A stretch of 10,338 nt of DNA from DATIGJ01 sp035644155 (GCA_035644155.1 DASQPC010000036.1:1-10338); one strand, 5' to 3'. Counted from the stretch's first letter, positions 1 through 5,940 are shown. Notes: generated by a model not told the origin, from the sequence alone. Numbers and translations are program-made.

Positions 1-339
1 CATTTTTGCTAATAGGATCTTCTTTTCTTGAGCTGCTAATCTTTTATCTAATTTTGCTTCTAAAGACTGGATATCTCCCTTACTAGCTAAATCGTTTCGC
101 AATCGCTTCTCCATTTTTTGTAGATCTTGCTTGGTTGCCATATCCTTGATATCGTCTTTCGTGGCCATATTCTTTATATCATCCTTTGTCGCCATATCCT
201 TACGGATTCTTGCTTCGGAGGCTTTGATTTCATCTTTAATATAAGATTTCAAATTAATCTCAAACGTCTTAAATCTAGCATCAATCATCTCGCCTATAGC
301 TTTTATAAATGATTTCCATTCATCTTGTTTGGTCGGCAT
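1..339 (-). CDS. Coiled-coil protein with MATKDD-type 9-residue repeats, 3' end cut by window edge
   Basis: The reading frame is open for 113 codons from ATG at 339 to the left edge, with no stop, so the C-terminus lies outside the window. The N-terminal ~48 residues are mixed charged/hydrophobic. Methionines at 49, 58, 67 and 76 mark 9-residue units (MATKDDIKN, MATKDDIKD, MATKQDLQK), followed by a Lys/Glu/Leu-rich stretch to residue 113 that should form a long helix or coiled coil. No signal peptide or catalytic motif is visible. Proteins with such MATKDD repeats are, to my knowledge, frequent in CPR bacteria and of unknown function; the low-complexity repeat makes homology calls unreliable. 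The gene follows the phosphogluconolactonase gene after 51 bp but has its own promoter, with the -10 only 9 bp before the ATG and no Shine-Dalgarno. Coding status is well supported; function is not. Confidence 0.8.
   Translation of the reverse strand, partial: MPTKQDEWKSFIKAIGEMIDARFKTFEINLKSYIKDEIKASEARIRKDMATKDDIKNMATKDDIKDMATKQDLQKMEKRLRNDLASKGDIQSLEAKLDKRLAAQEKKILLAKM
110..217 (-). repeat. 27-bp tandem repeat encoding 9-residue units
   Basis: On the plus strand, units begin at 110, 137, 164 and 191, each 27 bp. The units at 137 and 164 differ at only 6 of 27 positions; the one at 191 matches over its first 12 bases or so and then diverges, and the one at 110 is a poor match. The period is a multiple of three, so unit gain or loss would keep the reading frame of the coiled-coil gene. 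Confidence 0.75.
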
Positions 340-348
340 AGTAGACTA

Positions 349-377
349 ATAATACACATGTCATTTCTTGACTGCAA
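349..377 (-). promoter_or_regulatory. Promoter of the left-edge coiled-coil gene, leaderless type
   Basis: On the minus strand TTGCAG (372-377) and TATTAT (349-354) are separated by exactly 17 bp. The predicted transcription start, about 7 nt past the -10, is near 342, only about 3 nt before the ATG at 339. No Shine-Dalgarno fits in that space, so translation would be leaderless. Confidence 0.6.
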
Positions 378-390
378 GGAGGAAAACAAC

Positions 391-1152
391 TCAAATTTTT
401 TGATCCGTTATAAGAATTGTCTTTGGAGCGATGTCTGGCCGTTTAAAAAATCTTGCTGGCAGTTGCTCCTCCGGTCCGTTTTCGAACAACAAGGTAATGA
501 CATTTTGCTTTTCAGAACCAAACGCCAACACGACAAAAAAATCAAGCATTGATAGCCCCAAAAAAGTCATGCCAACTCGCTCTCCATAAAAACTATTGAG
601 ATCAGCAAATTCTGAAACAAACAAATGTTTTTGTGCATCTGAAAACATTGGATTTTGAAAATCTGTTCTATTTGGCGCAAGACTTGCGGTATGTCCATCA
701 AGCCCAATACCAAGAAGTGCGATACTTTTTTGAAATGTTGCGTGAAGAGATCTGACTTGTTGATCATAGACTTGGGCAGTTGCTTCTCGTTTTTTCCCTT
801 GTAAAATCGGATAAAAAGGAATGTCGCGCATTTGCAGATAACGAAAAAAGCCTGTCTCACGGATCATTGTTTCATTACTCTTCTCATGAAATTTTTCTCC
901 ATATCGCTCATCAACCATCCCAACTGCTCCGGGAGTAATTTGTTCAGCTGTTGCGAATCGCTTATATAACTCTTTTGGGGTACTTCCTCCTGATAAATAC
1001 AAAACTGTCTTAGTATCAACAAGTCTTGTAAAAATATTTTCTGCCAGCAGAAACCCTTTTTGCATATTTTCAACCGTTGCAATGGTTATGCCAGTGTTAC
1101 GATGTGAAAGAATATTATTTTCTTTGAGGATTTTTTGAATTTGATTTAACAT
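391..1152 (-). CDS. pgl: 6-phosphogluconolactonase (glucosamine-6-phosphate isomerase/6PGL fold)
   Basis: This 253-residue protein is of normal length for the 6PGL/NagB-like family. It should hydrolyse 6-phosphogluconolactone to 6-phosphogluconate, the second step of the oxidative pentose phosphate pathway, in the cytoplasm. Visible motifs are SGGSTP (54-59, phosphate-binding loop), DERY (81-84), GIGLDGHTASL (148-158, containing the catalytic-region Asp-Gly-His) and GERVGMT (190-196). The GLDGHTASL form favours lactonase over NagB deaminase, but the assignment rests on motif recognition. The ATG at 1152 has no clear Shine-Dalgarno; an ATG 16 nt upstream is in another frame and soon meets a stop. 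The nearest promoter-like signal overlaps the end of the site-2 protease gene. No zwf or gnd is in the window, so the pathway cannot be completed here. Stop codon is TGA. Confidence 0.88.
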   Translation of the reverse strand: MLNQIQKILKENNILSHRNTGITIATVENMQKGFLLAENIFTRLVDTKTVLYLSGGSTPKELYKRFATAEQITPGAVGMVDERYGEKFHEKSNETMIRETGFFRYLQMRDIPFYPILQGKKREATAQVYDQQVRSLHATFQKSIALLGIGLDGHTASLAPNRTDFQNPMFSDAQKHLFVSEFADLNSFYGERVGMTFLGLSMLDFFVVLAFGSEKQNVITLLFENGPEEQLPARFFKRPDIAPKTILITDQKI

Positions 1153-1198
1153 TTTGATCTTTTCATCCCAAGCGCAGTAAGAGATCTATTGATAAAAG

Positions 1199-1217
1199 AT
1201 GCTGAAAAATGCAGCAT
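1199..1217 (-). terminator. Weak hairpin after the site-2 protease gene, possible terminator
   Basis: On the minus strand ATGCTG (1217-1212) can pair with CAGCAT (1204-1199) around a 7-nt loop, followed by CTTTTAT. It lies 10 bp after the rseP stop. The stem is short and the T run imperfect. It also overlaps the expected transcription start of the next gene, so a 5' leader hairpin is an equal alternative. Confidence 0.25.
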
Positions 1218-1220
1218 GAC

Positions 1221-1248
1221 ATTATACTATTTCAAAAAAAATTGTCCG
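1221..1248 (-). promoter_or_regulatory. Candidate promoter for the phosphogluconolactonase gene
   Basis: A perfect TATAAT (1221-1226, minus strand) abuts the rseP stop codon. A partial -35, CGGACA (1243-1248), sits 16 bp upstream inside the end of rseP. The start would be near 1214, giving a 5' leader of about 60 nt, unlike the near-leaderless promoters elsewhere here. Confidence 0.45.
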
Positions 1249-2402
1249 ATATCTTTAAACGTAACCAAAATAATAAGCGCGATCAAAAGTACCATCCCAA
1301 CTGCATGCGCATAGCCTTCGATTCTTGGGCTTACTTTTCTCCTAAATACTGCCTCGATAATGATAAAAAACAATCTTCCCCCATCAAGACCAGGAATAGG
1401 AAGTACGTTGAAAAAGGCTAAGGAAATTGATAACAGACCTGCCAAATTTAAAAGTTGCAAAAAACGCTCTTTCGCATTCGGAATATCAATAATTGTCCCA
1501 ACCAATGAGTAAATCCCAACAGGCCCTGAGACACCTTCACTAATTGGAGCAACTGTTTTTTCTTTAAGAGATACATCGATAAGGCTTTTTAATACATCAA
1601 AATTATATGCCATCAGATCTGCTGGATGAGTAATACCTGAAAAGACTTTTTGGACAGGTGTATCGTAGGAAAGCACAACTGTTTCTGCTGGGAAAAATGA
1701 GATACCAAGTGAACCTTCATTTTTGGGAGGACTTACACGCGGCACAAGTGTTGCTTTATGATGCTGTTGAGATGTTTCATTTTGCCATTCTAAAACAATT
1801 TTTTTACCTTTATTATCTTTTACTGATTGCACAAAAGAAGCAATTGATACTATTTTTTTGCCATTAAGAGAAATCAGTTTGGAAAGTGGCGTAATGCCTG
1901 CTTTTGCTGCGGGAGAATTTTTTGAGACCTCACTAATTAAAATGTCTGTTTTGACTTGCTGATTAACGAGAAAAAACGTATGATGCCCAAGAAGTGGTAA
2001 CTCTGTTCTGAAGTTGCCGACAAACATAAAAATGTAGTAAATAAAAATCGCGAGAAGTGTATTCATGACTACACCAGCTACAATAACTGCTGCACGCTGA
2101 CCAATTGATCGGGAGAAAAAAGCTCGATCAATGTCTTTTGTAGGATGCGTTGTCTTTGGTGCTTCAATTCGCCCAGCACCTGCATCATCTTCTCCATAAA
2201 GCTTGACAAACCCACCGATCGGAAGCCAATTGAGTGAATAAATTGTCTCACCTTTCTTCTTGCCCCAAATTCTTGGTGGAAGACCAAAACCAAACTCTTC
2301 GACTTTTATACCAAATTTTTTAGCGACAAAATAGTGACCTGCTTCGTGGATCAGTACAAGGACAGAAAGAATAAGAAGAAAAACAATTCCAGTAAGTATC
2401 AT
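1227..2402 (-). CDS. rseP: Site-2 intramembrane zinc metalloprotease (M50, RseP type)
   Basis: This is a 391-residue membrane protease. Transmembrane helix 1 carries the zinc-binding HEAGH (19-23), followed by the family's membrane-reentrant region. A second hydrophobic segment lies at about 105-128. A PDZ domain is suggested at about 145-225 (ISEVSKNSPAAKAGI, LNGKKI). GPVGI is at 293-297, and NVLPIPGLDGGRL (332-344) supplies the third zinc ligand Asp340. A last membrane segment lies at about 366-382. All catalytic residues are present and the length is close to that of other members. RseP-type proteases cut transmembrane segments of anti-sigma factors or leftover signal peptides; the substrate here cannot be told. 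In many bacteria the gene follows dxr and cdsA, which are absent here. The ATG at 2402 lies 8 bp after an extended -10, with no Shine-Dalgarno. Confidence 0.93.
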   Translation of the reverse strand: MILTGIVFLLILSVLVLIHEAGHYFVAKKFGIKVEEFGFGLPPRIWGKKKGETIYSLNWLPIGGFVKLYGEDDAGAGRIEAPKTTHPTKDIDRAFFSRSIGQRAAVIVAGVVMNTLLAIFIYYIFMFVGNFRTELPLLGHHTFFLVNQQVKTDILISEVSKNSPAAKAGITPLSKLISLNGKKIVSIASFVQSVKDNKGKKIVLEWQNETSQQHHKATLVPRVSPPKNEGSLGISFFPAETVVLSYDTPVQKVFSGITHPADLMAYNFDVLKSLIDVSLKEKTVAPISEGVSGPVGIYSLVGTIIDIPNAKERFLQLLNLAGLLSISLAFFNVLPIPGLDGGRLFFIIIEAVFRRKVSPRIEGYAHAVGMVLLIALIILVTFKDIGQFFLK

Positions 2403-2410
2403 TCTCTTTA

Positions 2411-2419
2411 ATTATAGCA
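2411..2419 (-). promoter_or_regulatory. Extended -10 promoter of rseP, leaderless type
   Basis: TGCTATAAT on the minus strand combines a consensus TATAAT (2411-2416) with the TGn extension (2417-2419). No good -35 is seen, which is normal for extended -10 promoters. The predicted start is about 2404 and the ATG is at 2402, so the mRNA would have almost no leader. Confidence 0.6.
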
Positions 2420-2465
2420 TCTTACCTTTTGAATGGCGAATAGAAAAGAATTAATGCTTGTAGTA

Positions 2466-3443
2466 TCAAGATTGTGTTTGTAGTAAAATTCTTCCACGTA
2501 ATTTACCGCTCTCTAAATATTTATGTGCTTTTTGCACCTCATTAAAAGCAAAAATTTTGGAAGAAGGTAAGGATAGTTTTCCTTCCTTTAAAGAAGCAAC
2601 TATCTCTTGCGCTGCTTTATGAACGAGCTCTGGTCGTACAGAATTAAACAATCCTAAATTGAAACCATAGACGCTGAGTTGATTAAACCATACTGTCCGA
2701 GATGAGATATTTGATGGCGCATCGGAAGTAACATTTCCTGCCACAACAATTCTCCCAAACGGTTTCAAAGAGTCTATACTTGTTCGGCGAATATCTCCAC
2801 CAACTGGATCAAAAATCATATCATAGCGTTCACCATCAGCAATACTCTTATTAAATTCCTCAACCATAAGTACTTGATCCGCTCCTAAATCAGTAACATA
2901 CGATTTTTTATCAGCATCTCTAATCACACCAATTATTTTTGTTTGGGGATAAAATTGTTTGGCTACACTGACAACAGCTCCTCCGAGTCCCCCTGCAGGA
3001 GCATGGACAATAAGACTTTCTTTTGCTTGTGGTGCAAGTTTTTGCAAAGTTAGCAAAGCAGTTGTAGGATTGATCAAGGAAGCGCCATCCTTGAGATCTA
3101 CTTCATTAGGTAAAAGAACAATTCTTTCTGCTTTAACTCGTACTACTTCTGCATAGCCACCAAGATCAAAAAAGAGGAGACCAGCAACTCGTTGCCCTTT
3201 TTGTATATTTGTAACTTCTTTTCCGACGGCCACAACTTCTCCCGATACTTCCAACCCCGGTACAAAGGGTGGACGGACATTATTTTCTCCTAAATCTCCA
3301 CGTCGCAAAATTGCATCTATTGCTCCAATACCCACATACGTTACCTTTACAAGCACTTCATCACTCAGAGGTGTCGGTGAAGGAATCTCAGCAAGTTTCA
3401 AAACTTCCGGAGTACCAAATTGTTCTACAACAACATGTTTCAT
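2466..3443 (-). CDS. Zinc-independent MDR oxidoreductase (quinone oxidoreductase-like)
   Basis: This 325-residue protein has the usual length of quinone-reductase-like medium-chain dehydrogenases. The N-terminal GroES-like catalytic domain (about 1-120) contains PGLEVSGEVVAVG (62-74). The Rossmann nucleotide-binding domain (about 125-260) has the glycine-rich HAPAGGLGGAVV (147-158) and FDPVGG (211-216). The C-terminus returns to the catalytic fold and ends in the family-like RGRILLQ. No cysteine/histidine zinc ligands are visible, placing it with NAD(P)H-dependent, zinc-free members that reduce quinones or enals. The true substrate is unknown. Its position between frr and rseP has no obvious functional logic. 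It has its own promoter, with the ATG about 5 nt from the predicted transcription start. Confidence 0.88.
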   Translation of the reverse strand: MKHVVVEQFGTPEVLKLAEIPSPTPLSDEVLVKVTYVGIGAIDAILRRGDLGENNVRPPFVPGLEVSGEVVAVGKEVTNIQKGQRVAGLLFFDLGGYAEVVRVKAERIVLLPNEVDLKDGASLINPTTALLTLQKLAPQAKESLIVHAPAGGLGGAVVSVAKQFYPQTKIIGVIRDADKKSYVTDLGADQVLMVEEFNKSIADGERYDMIFDPVGGDIRRTSIDSLKPFGRIVVAGNVTSDAPSNISSRTVWFNQLSVYGFNLGLFNSVRPELVHKAAQEIVASLKEGKLSLPSSKIFAFNEVQKAHKYLESGKLRGRILLQTQS

Positions 3444-3454
3444 AAAGAAATATA

Positions 3455-3483
3455 TTTATATCAATTTTTTCTCAGTGAAGCAA
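3455..3483 (-). promoter_or_regulatory. Promoter of the MDR oxidoreductase gene, near-leaderless
   Basis: TTGCTT (3478-3483) and TATAAA (3455-3460) on the minus strand are 17 bp apart, and the -10 carries a TGA extension (TGn, 3461-3463). The predicted start near 3448 leaves about 5 nt before the ATG at 3443. No Shine-Dalgarno is possible. Confidence 0.6.
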
Positions 3484-3531
3484 GAGTTTCTATGCTGGGG
3501 ATTTTATTTATTACAAAATTCTTACTGTTTA

Positions 3532-4083
3532 TTAGATTTGCAGCAGCTCTTGTTCTTTCTGTTTGCCAATGTCGTCAATTGTTCCCATTGTATCATCAAC
3601 CAATTTTTGTACTTCTTTTTCAAGCCGTTTAATATCATCTTCTCGGCCTTCAAATTCTTTTTTGATATCTTCCATTGCTTCATGACGGACTTGTCTAATC
3701 ATAATACGACCATTTTCAAGTTTGTGTTTCATTGCCTTAATAAGTTCTTCGCGTCTCTCTTGTGAAAGTGGTGGAATGCTGATGCGAATAAGAGTGCCAT
3801 CAATAACTGGGGTAAATCCTGCATTTGCTGCCTCAATGCCTTTTTGAATTTCATTAATAATAGACGGGTCAAAAGGTGTGATAACAACTGTTTTCGTATC
3901 AGTCGTCCCAATAGTTGCCAATTCCATAACTTTCAGTTTGGCACTACCACCATAAGCATTAATAACAATATTTTCAACAAGAGCTGGGGTGGCGCGACCG
4001 GTACGAATGGTTGAGAGATCTCCTTTGAGGACATCGAGAACTTTTTCAATTTTTTTCTTCGTTTCTACTGCAAGTTGATCCAT
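3532..4083 (-). CDS. frr: Ribosome recycling factor
   Basis: The 183 residues match the usual ~185 of RRF, which with EF-G splits the post-termination ribosome in the cytoplasm. Visible family features are RTGRA (27-31), an internal domain with GTTDTKTVVITPFD (59-72), IPPLSQERREEL (103-114), IRQVRHEAM (129-137) with the conserved arginine in the long-helix domain, and the terminal KQKEQEL. The gene follows tsf by 38 bp with no clear promoter or Shine-Dalgarno, so it is probably cotranscribed with rpsB-tsf. The usual neighbour pyrH, normally between tsf and frr, is missing. A TGTCATTTCGAGC half-repeat occupies part of the tsf-frr gap. Confidence 0.96.
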   Translation of the reverse strand: MDQLAVETKKKIEKVLDVLKGDLSTIRTGRATPALVENIVINAYGGSAKLKVMELATIGTTDTKTVVITPFDPSIINEIQKGIEAANAGFTPVIDGTLIRISIPPLSQERREELIKAMKHKLENGRIMIRQVRHEAMEDIKKEFEGREDDIKRLEKEVQKLVDDTMGTIDDIGKQKEQELLQI

Positions 4084-4106
4084 AGATATATATCAGCTCG
4101 ACGAAT

Positions 4107-4119
4107 GCTCGAAATGACA
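4107..4119 (-). repeat. Half-site of a TGTCATT(C/T)-type palindromic repeat
   Basis: The minus strand reads TGTCATTTCGAGC in the tsf-frr spacer. This matches the recurrent bacterial interspersed palindrome whose arms read TGTCATTCTGAG or TGTCATTTCGAGC, one complete copy of which lies in folA. The second arm is missing here, so this is a remnant or a chance match. Confidence 0.4.
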
Positions 4120-4121
4120 AG

Positions 4122-4577
4122 CTAAATTTCAAAACGAGTAAATCTTTTAACGATTATATTCTCTCCCGTTTTTCCTACTGCTGCTTTAACAAGTGATTCA
4201 ATTGTCTGACTACCATCTCTAATATACTCCTGTTTGAGAAGCGTTTCAACATCTGTTGGATTCATGGCTGCAACTTGCATACCGATTTCTTTTGCCAAAT
4301 GTTTGAATTCGTCAGTTTTTGCAACGAAGTCTGTTTCGCAAAGAAGTTCAACCAAAACCCCAACTTTACCACCTTGATGGATATATGCTTCAATAATACC
4401 TTCTGATGTCTCACGATCCGCCTTTTTGGCAGCAATTTCTGCTGCTCTTTTCTTAAGCCATTCAAGTGCTTTATCGTAGTTGCCATTTGCAGCATCCAGA
4501 GCACGACGACAATCCGCAATCGACGCGGATGTTTCGTCACGAAGTTTTTTGATGAGTTTGAGATCAATATTTGCCAT
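4122..4577 (-). CDS. tsf: Elongation factor Ts, short form
   Basis: EF-Ts exchanges GDP for GTP on EF-Tu. The N-terminal UBA-like domain (about 1-50) has LRDETSASIADCRRAL (12-27), close to signature 1 but with Ser where Gly is usual. Signature 2, ETDFVAK (81-87), holds the Asp-Phe pair that enters EF-Tu. The C-terminus is GENIIVKRFTRFE. At 151 residues it is about half of E. coli EF-Ts (283) and shorter than the Thermus form (196, which acts as a dimer). Only one core subdomain is present and the coiled-coil insertion is absent, so this one probably also dimerises (inference). It lies 30 bp after rpsB with no Shine-Dalgarno and is likely cotranscribed with it. Confidence 0.95.
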   Translation of the reverse strand: MANIDLKLIKKLRDETSASIADCRRALDAANGNYDKALEWLKKRAAEIAAKKADRETSEGIIEAYIHQGGKVGVLVELLCETDFVAKTDEFKHLAKEIGMQVAAMNPTDVETLLKQEYIRDGSQTIESLVKAAVGKTGENIIVKRFTRFEI

Positions 4578-4578
4578 A

Positions 4579-4603
4579 AATTAAGAATCACGAATTATGA
4601 ATC
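4579..4603 (-). repeat. Direct repeat filling the rpsB-tsf spacer
   Basis: On the plus strand AATTAAGAATC (4579-4589) and AATTATGAATC (4593-4603) are 11-bp copies with one mismatch, separated by ACG (period 14). They take up nearly all of the 30-bp gap between rpsB and tsf. Confidence 0.5.
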
Positions 4604-4607
4604 AAGG

Positions 4608-5483
4608 TTAAACTTCATTCTTCTCTTCTTTGGTTTTTGTTGCCTTTTTTACAGATTTCGTAGTTGTTTTTTTCTTTTCAAGTTCTTCCCCTTGACTCAT
4701 GCTTTTTACTTCTTCATTCTCTTTAACCTTTTCTTCCTTTTTCGCAGCTTCTTTTGCTAATTTTGCTTCTTCTTGTCCCTGAGCTTTTTTCCCCTCAATC
4801 CACGCATCAAAAATAAATTTGATAATCAGTTCCAAACTTCCCTTTGCGTCGTCATTTGCTGGGATTGGATAATCAATAATCGTTGGATCTGAATTGGTAT
4901 CAGTGATACCAACAGTTGGTACACCCATTTTGAGTGCTTCCTTCACAGCAACATCTTCAATATGTGTATCTACGATAAATAACGCATCAGGAGCTTTGGT
5001 AAGATCTTGCGTTCCACCATAAAATCCTTCTAACTTAATACGTGTCTTATCCCAATCGCCAATTTCTTTCTTTGTATATTTTGCTTTTTCAAAATCATTT
5101 TTGAGTCTTGCAGTAATATCTTTAAGCTTTTTGTAATTTTTGGCAACTTCTTGAAAATTGGTAAGTGTGCCACCAATCCAACGCTGTGTAACGAGGGAAA
5201 GTCCTTCTGCTCCTGCGTCCTGCGCTCGTTTTATTTCTTCTTTCAGAAGTTCTTGTGCCTGTTTTTTTGTGCCGAGCACAAGAAGTGTGCCGCCTTTTTG
5301 AGCGAGTTGTTTGACAAAAGCACCTGCATCTTCAAGTCCTTCTTTAGTTTTTTCAAGATCAATAATATGGATCCCATCTCGAGCTTCGAAGATAAAATCT
5401 CGTGCTTTGGGGTTTTGACGGGTTACTTGGTGGCCAAAATGGCAACCTGCTTCCAATAATTCTTCAAGTGTTATATTTTTCAT
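4608..5483 (-). CDS. rpsB: Small-subunit ribosomal protein uS2 with charged C-terminal tail
   Basis: The core (about residues 1-231) is a normal S2, a late-assembling 30S protein. It starts with LEELLEAGCHFGHQ (6-19), which includes the family GHFGH-like motif, and has QRWIGGTLTNF (100-110), PDALFIVDTHIEDVAVKEA (165-183) and TNSDPTIIDYPIPANDDA (196-213). It continues with a Lys/Glu-rich tail of about 60 residues (232-291), longer than E. coli S2 (241). The ATG at 5483 is preceded by GGAGG at 11-nt spacing and AAGGA closer in, the only canonical Shine-Dalgarno before a gene in this window. It heads the rpsB-tsf-frr group and has a strong promoter and a structured leader of about 85 nt. Confidence 0.97.
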   Translation of the reverse strand: MKNITLEELLEAGCHFGHQVTRQNPKARDFIFEARDGIHIIDLEKTKEGLEDAGAFVKQLAQKGGTLLVLGTKKQAQELLKEEIKRAQDAGAEGLSLVTQRWIGGTLTNFQEVAKNYKKLKDITARLKNDFEKAKYTKKEIGDWDKTRIKLEGFYGGTQDLTKAPDALFIVDTHIEDVAVKEALKMGVPTVGITDTNSDPTIIDYPIPANDDAKGSLELIIKFIFDAWIEGKKAQGQEEAKLAKEAAKKEEKVKENEEVKSMSQGEELEKKKTTTKSVKKATKTKEEKNEV

Positions 5484-5568
5484 AAATCCTTAAACCTCCA
5501 TTCAGTCTCTTGTGTTCTGCTGGACCTGTTTCAGCATCTTCAGGATTTACAACTGAATGTGTGTAATA
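5484..5568 (-). promoter_or_regulatory. Structured 5' leader of rpsB, candidate S2 autoregulatory element
   Basis: The predicted leader contains an 8-bp perfect stem, CATTCAGT (5559-5552) with ACTGAATG (5506-5499). Its 3' arm ends on the first G of the GGAGG Shine-Dalgarno (5499-5495). Inside it, TGCTG (5536-5532) pairs with CAGCA (5522-5518). The 9-nt loop holds CAGG (5528-5525), which could pair with CCTG (5544-5541) as a pseudoknot. E. coli rpsB-tsf is known to be autoregulated by S2 through its leader; that the same happens here is inference. Confidence 0.5.
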
Positions 5569-5574
5569 AAAAGC

Positions 5575-5603
5575 ATTATACTATAATGAACGTAAATCTG
5601 CAA
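5575..5603 (-). promoter_or_regulatory. Promoter of the rpsB operon
   Basis: TTGCAG (5598-5603) and a perfect TATAAT (5575-5580) on the minus strand are 17 bp apart. The start would be near 5568, giving the rpsB mRNA a leader of about 85 nt. The -10 lies one base from a TATAAT on the opposite strand. Confidence 0.7.
5582..5587 (+). promoter_or_regulatory. Divergent -10 for the small membrane-protein genes
   Basis: A plus-strand TATAAT lies directly beside the rpsB -10, forming the 13-bp palindrome ATTATA-C-TATAAT (5575-5587). No good -35 is seen at 16-18 bp. The start would be near 5594, about 16 nt before the ATG at 5610. Confidence 0.4.
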
Positions 5604-5609
5604 GAATAA

Positions 5610-5807
5610 ATGAGAAAAAGAACACAAAAGATTAAAAAAGTATTATTAATAAAAGCCGAAACGCTTCTTGACAATCTTGCCGCAGGATGGTTGTTCTTAG
5701 CTGCTACCTCAATCCAATCTTGGCAAGGGTTGCTTATTAGTCTTATCCTTGCTATAGTATGTTTAGGAATATCAATTACGATTACTCTTTTACTTAAAAA
5801 TGATTAA
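5610..5807 (+). CDS. Small two-helix membrane protein, unknown
   Basis: The 65-residue product starts with a basic stretch (MRKRTQKIKK) followed by two hydrophobic stretches: about 14-36, interrupted by Asp and Asn, and about 39-62, strongly hydrophobic. It ends in KND. The basic N-terminus suggests an inside start. An in-frame TAA directly precedes the ATG, fixing it as the first possible start. No Shine-Dalgarno is visible. It is divergent from rpsB and overlaps the next gene by 8 bp, so the two are probably translated from one mRNA. I do not recognise the family. Being the only plus-strand genes in the window, with a paired -10, supports their being real. Confidence 0.65.
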   Translation: MRKRTQKIKKVLLIKAETLLDNLAAGWLFLAATSIQSWQGLLISLILAIVCLGISITITLLLKND

Positions 5808-5940
5808 TATTAATATTCACGATATTATACAAGGCGGTACAATTATCACTTCTCTTATTGTTATTGGAACAATACTTCTCTTAGCTTCTTATATACAGGA
5901 TCAAAAACGTCTCCACAAATCCAAACATAAAGCTAAATAG
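5800..5940 (+). CDS. 46-residue single-pass membrane protein, unknown
   Basis: The ATG at 5800 sits inside the end of the preceding gene (8-bp overlap, ATGATTAA), typical of translational coupling. The 46-residue product has a short N-terminus (MININ), then one hydrophobic helix from about 13 to 31 (containing IVIGTILLLAS). A very basic tail (KRLHKSKHKAK) should stay in the cytoplasm. No known family is recognised. Its size and context resemble small accessory subunits or small regulatory membrane proteins, but nothing in the sequence decides this. It ends with TAG, 40 bp from the converging 3' end of the 300-residue gene, and no hairpin terminator is seen in that gap. Confidence 0.6.
   Translation: MININIHDIIQGGTIITSLIVIGTILLLASYIQDQKRLHKSKHKAK

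Noticed and set aside
376..382. Plus-strand AAGGAGG resembling a Shine-Dalgarno
   Set aside because: No suitable start codon follows within 15 bp on the plus strand, and the region lies in a minus-strand intergenic gap.
3475..3765. Plus-strand Phe-rich open frame opposite the end of frr
   Set aside because: It overlaps conserved RRF coding sequence and its composition is that of a shadow of Lys/Glu-rich helices.
4084..4100. ATATATATC tract before frr as an extended -10 promoter
   Set aside because: The TATATA would lie only 3 bp from the ATG, placing the transcript start inside the gene, and there is no -35.
5151..5459. Plus-strand open frame of about 100 codons opposite rpsB
   Set aside because: It is antisense to strongly conserved S2 motifs; its Phe/Cys-rich translation mirrors the Lys/Glu- and Ala-rich coding of rpsB.
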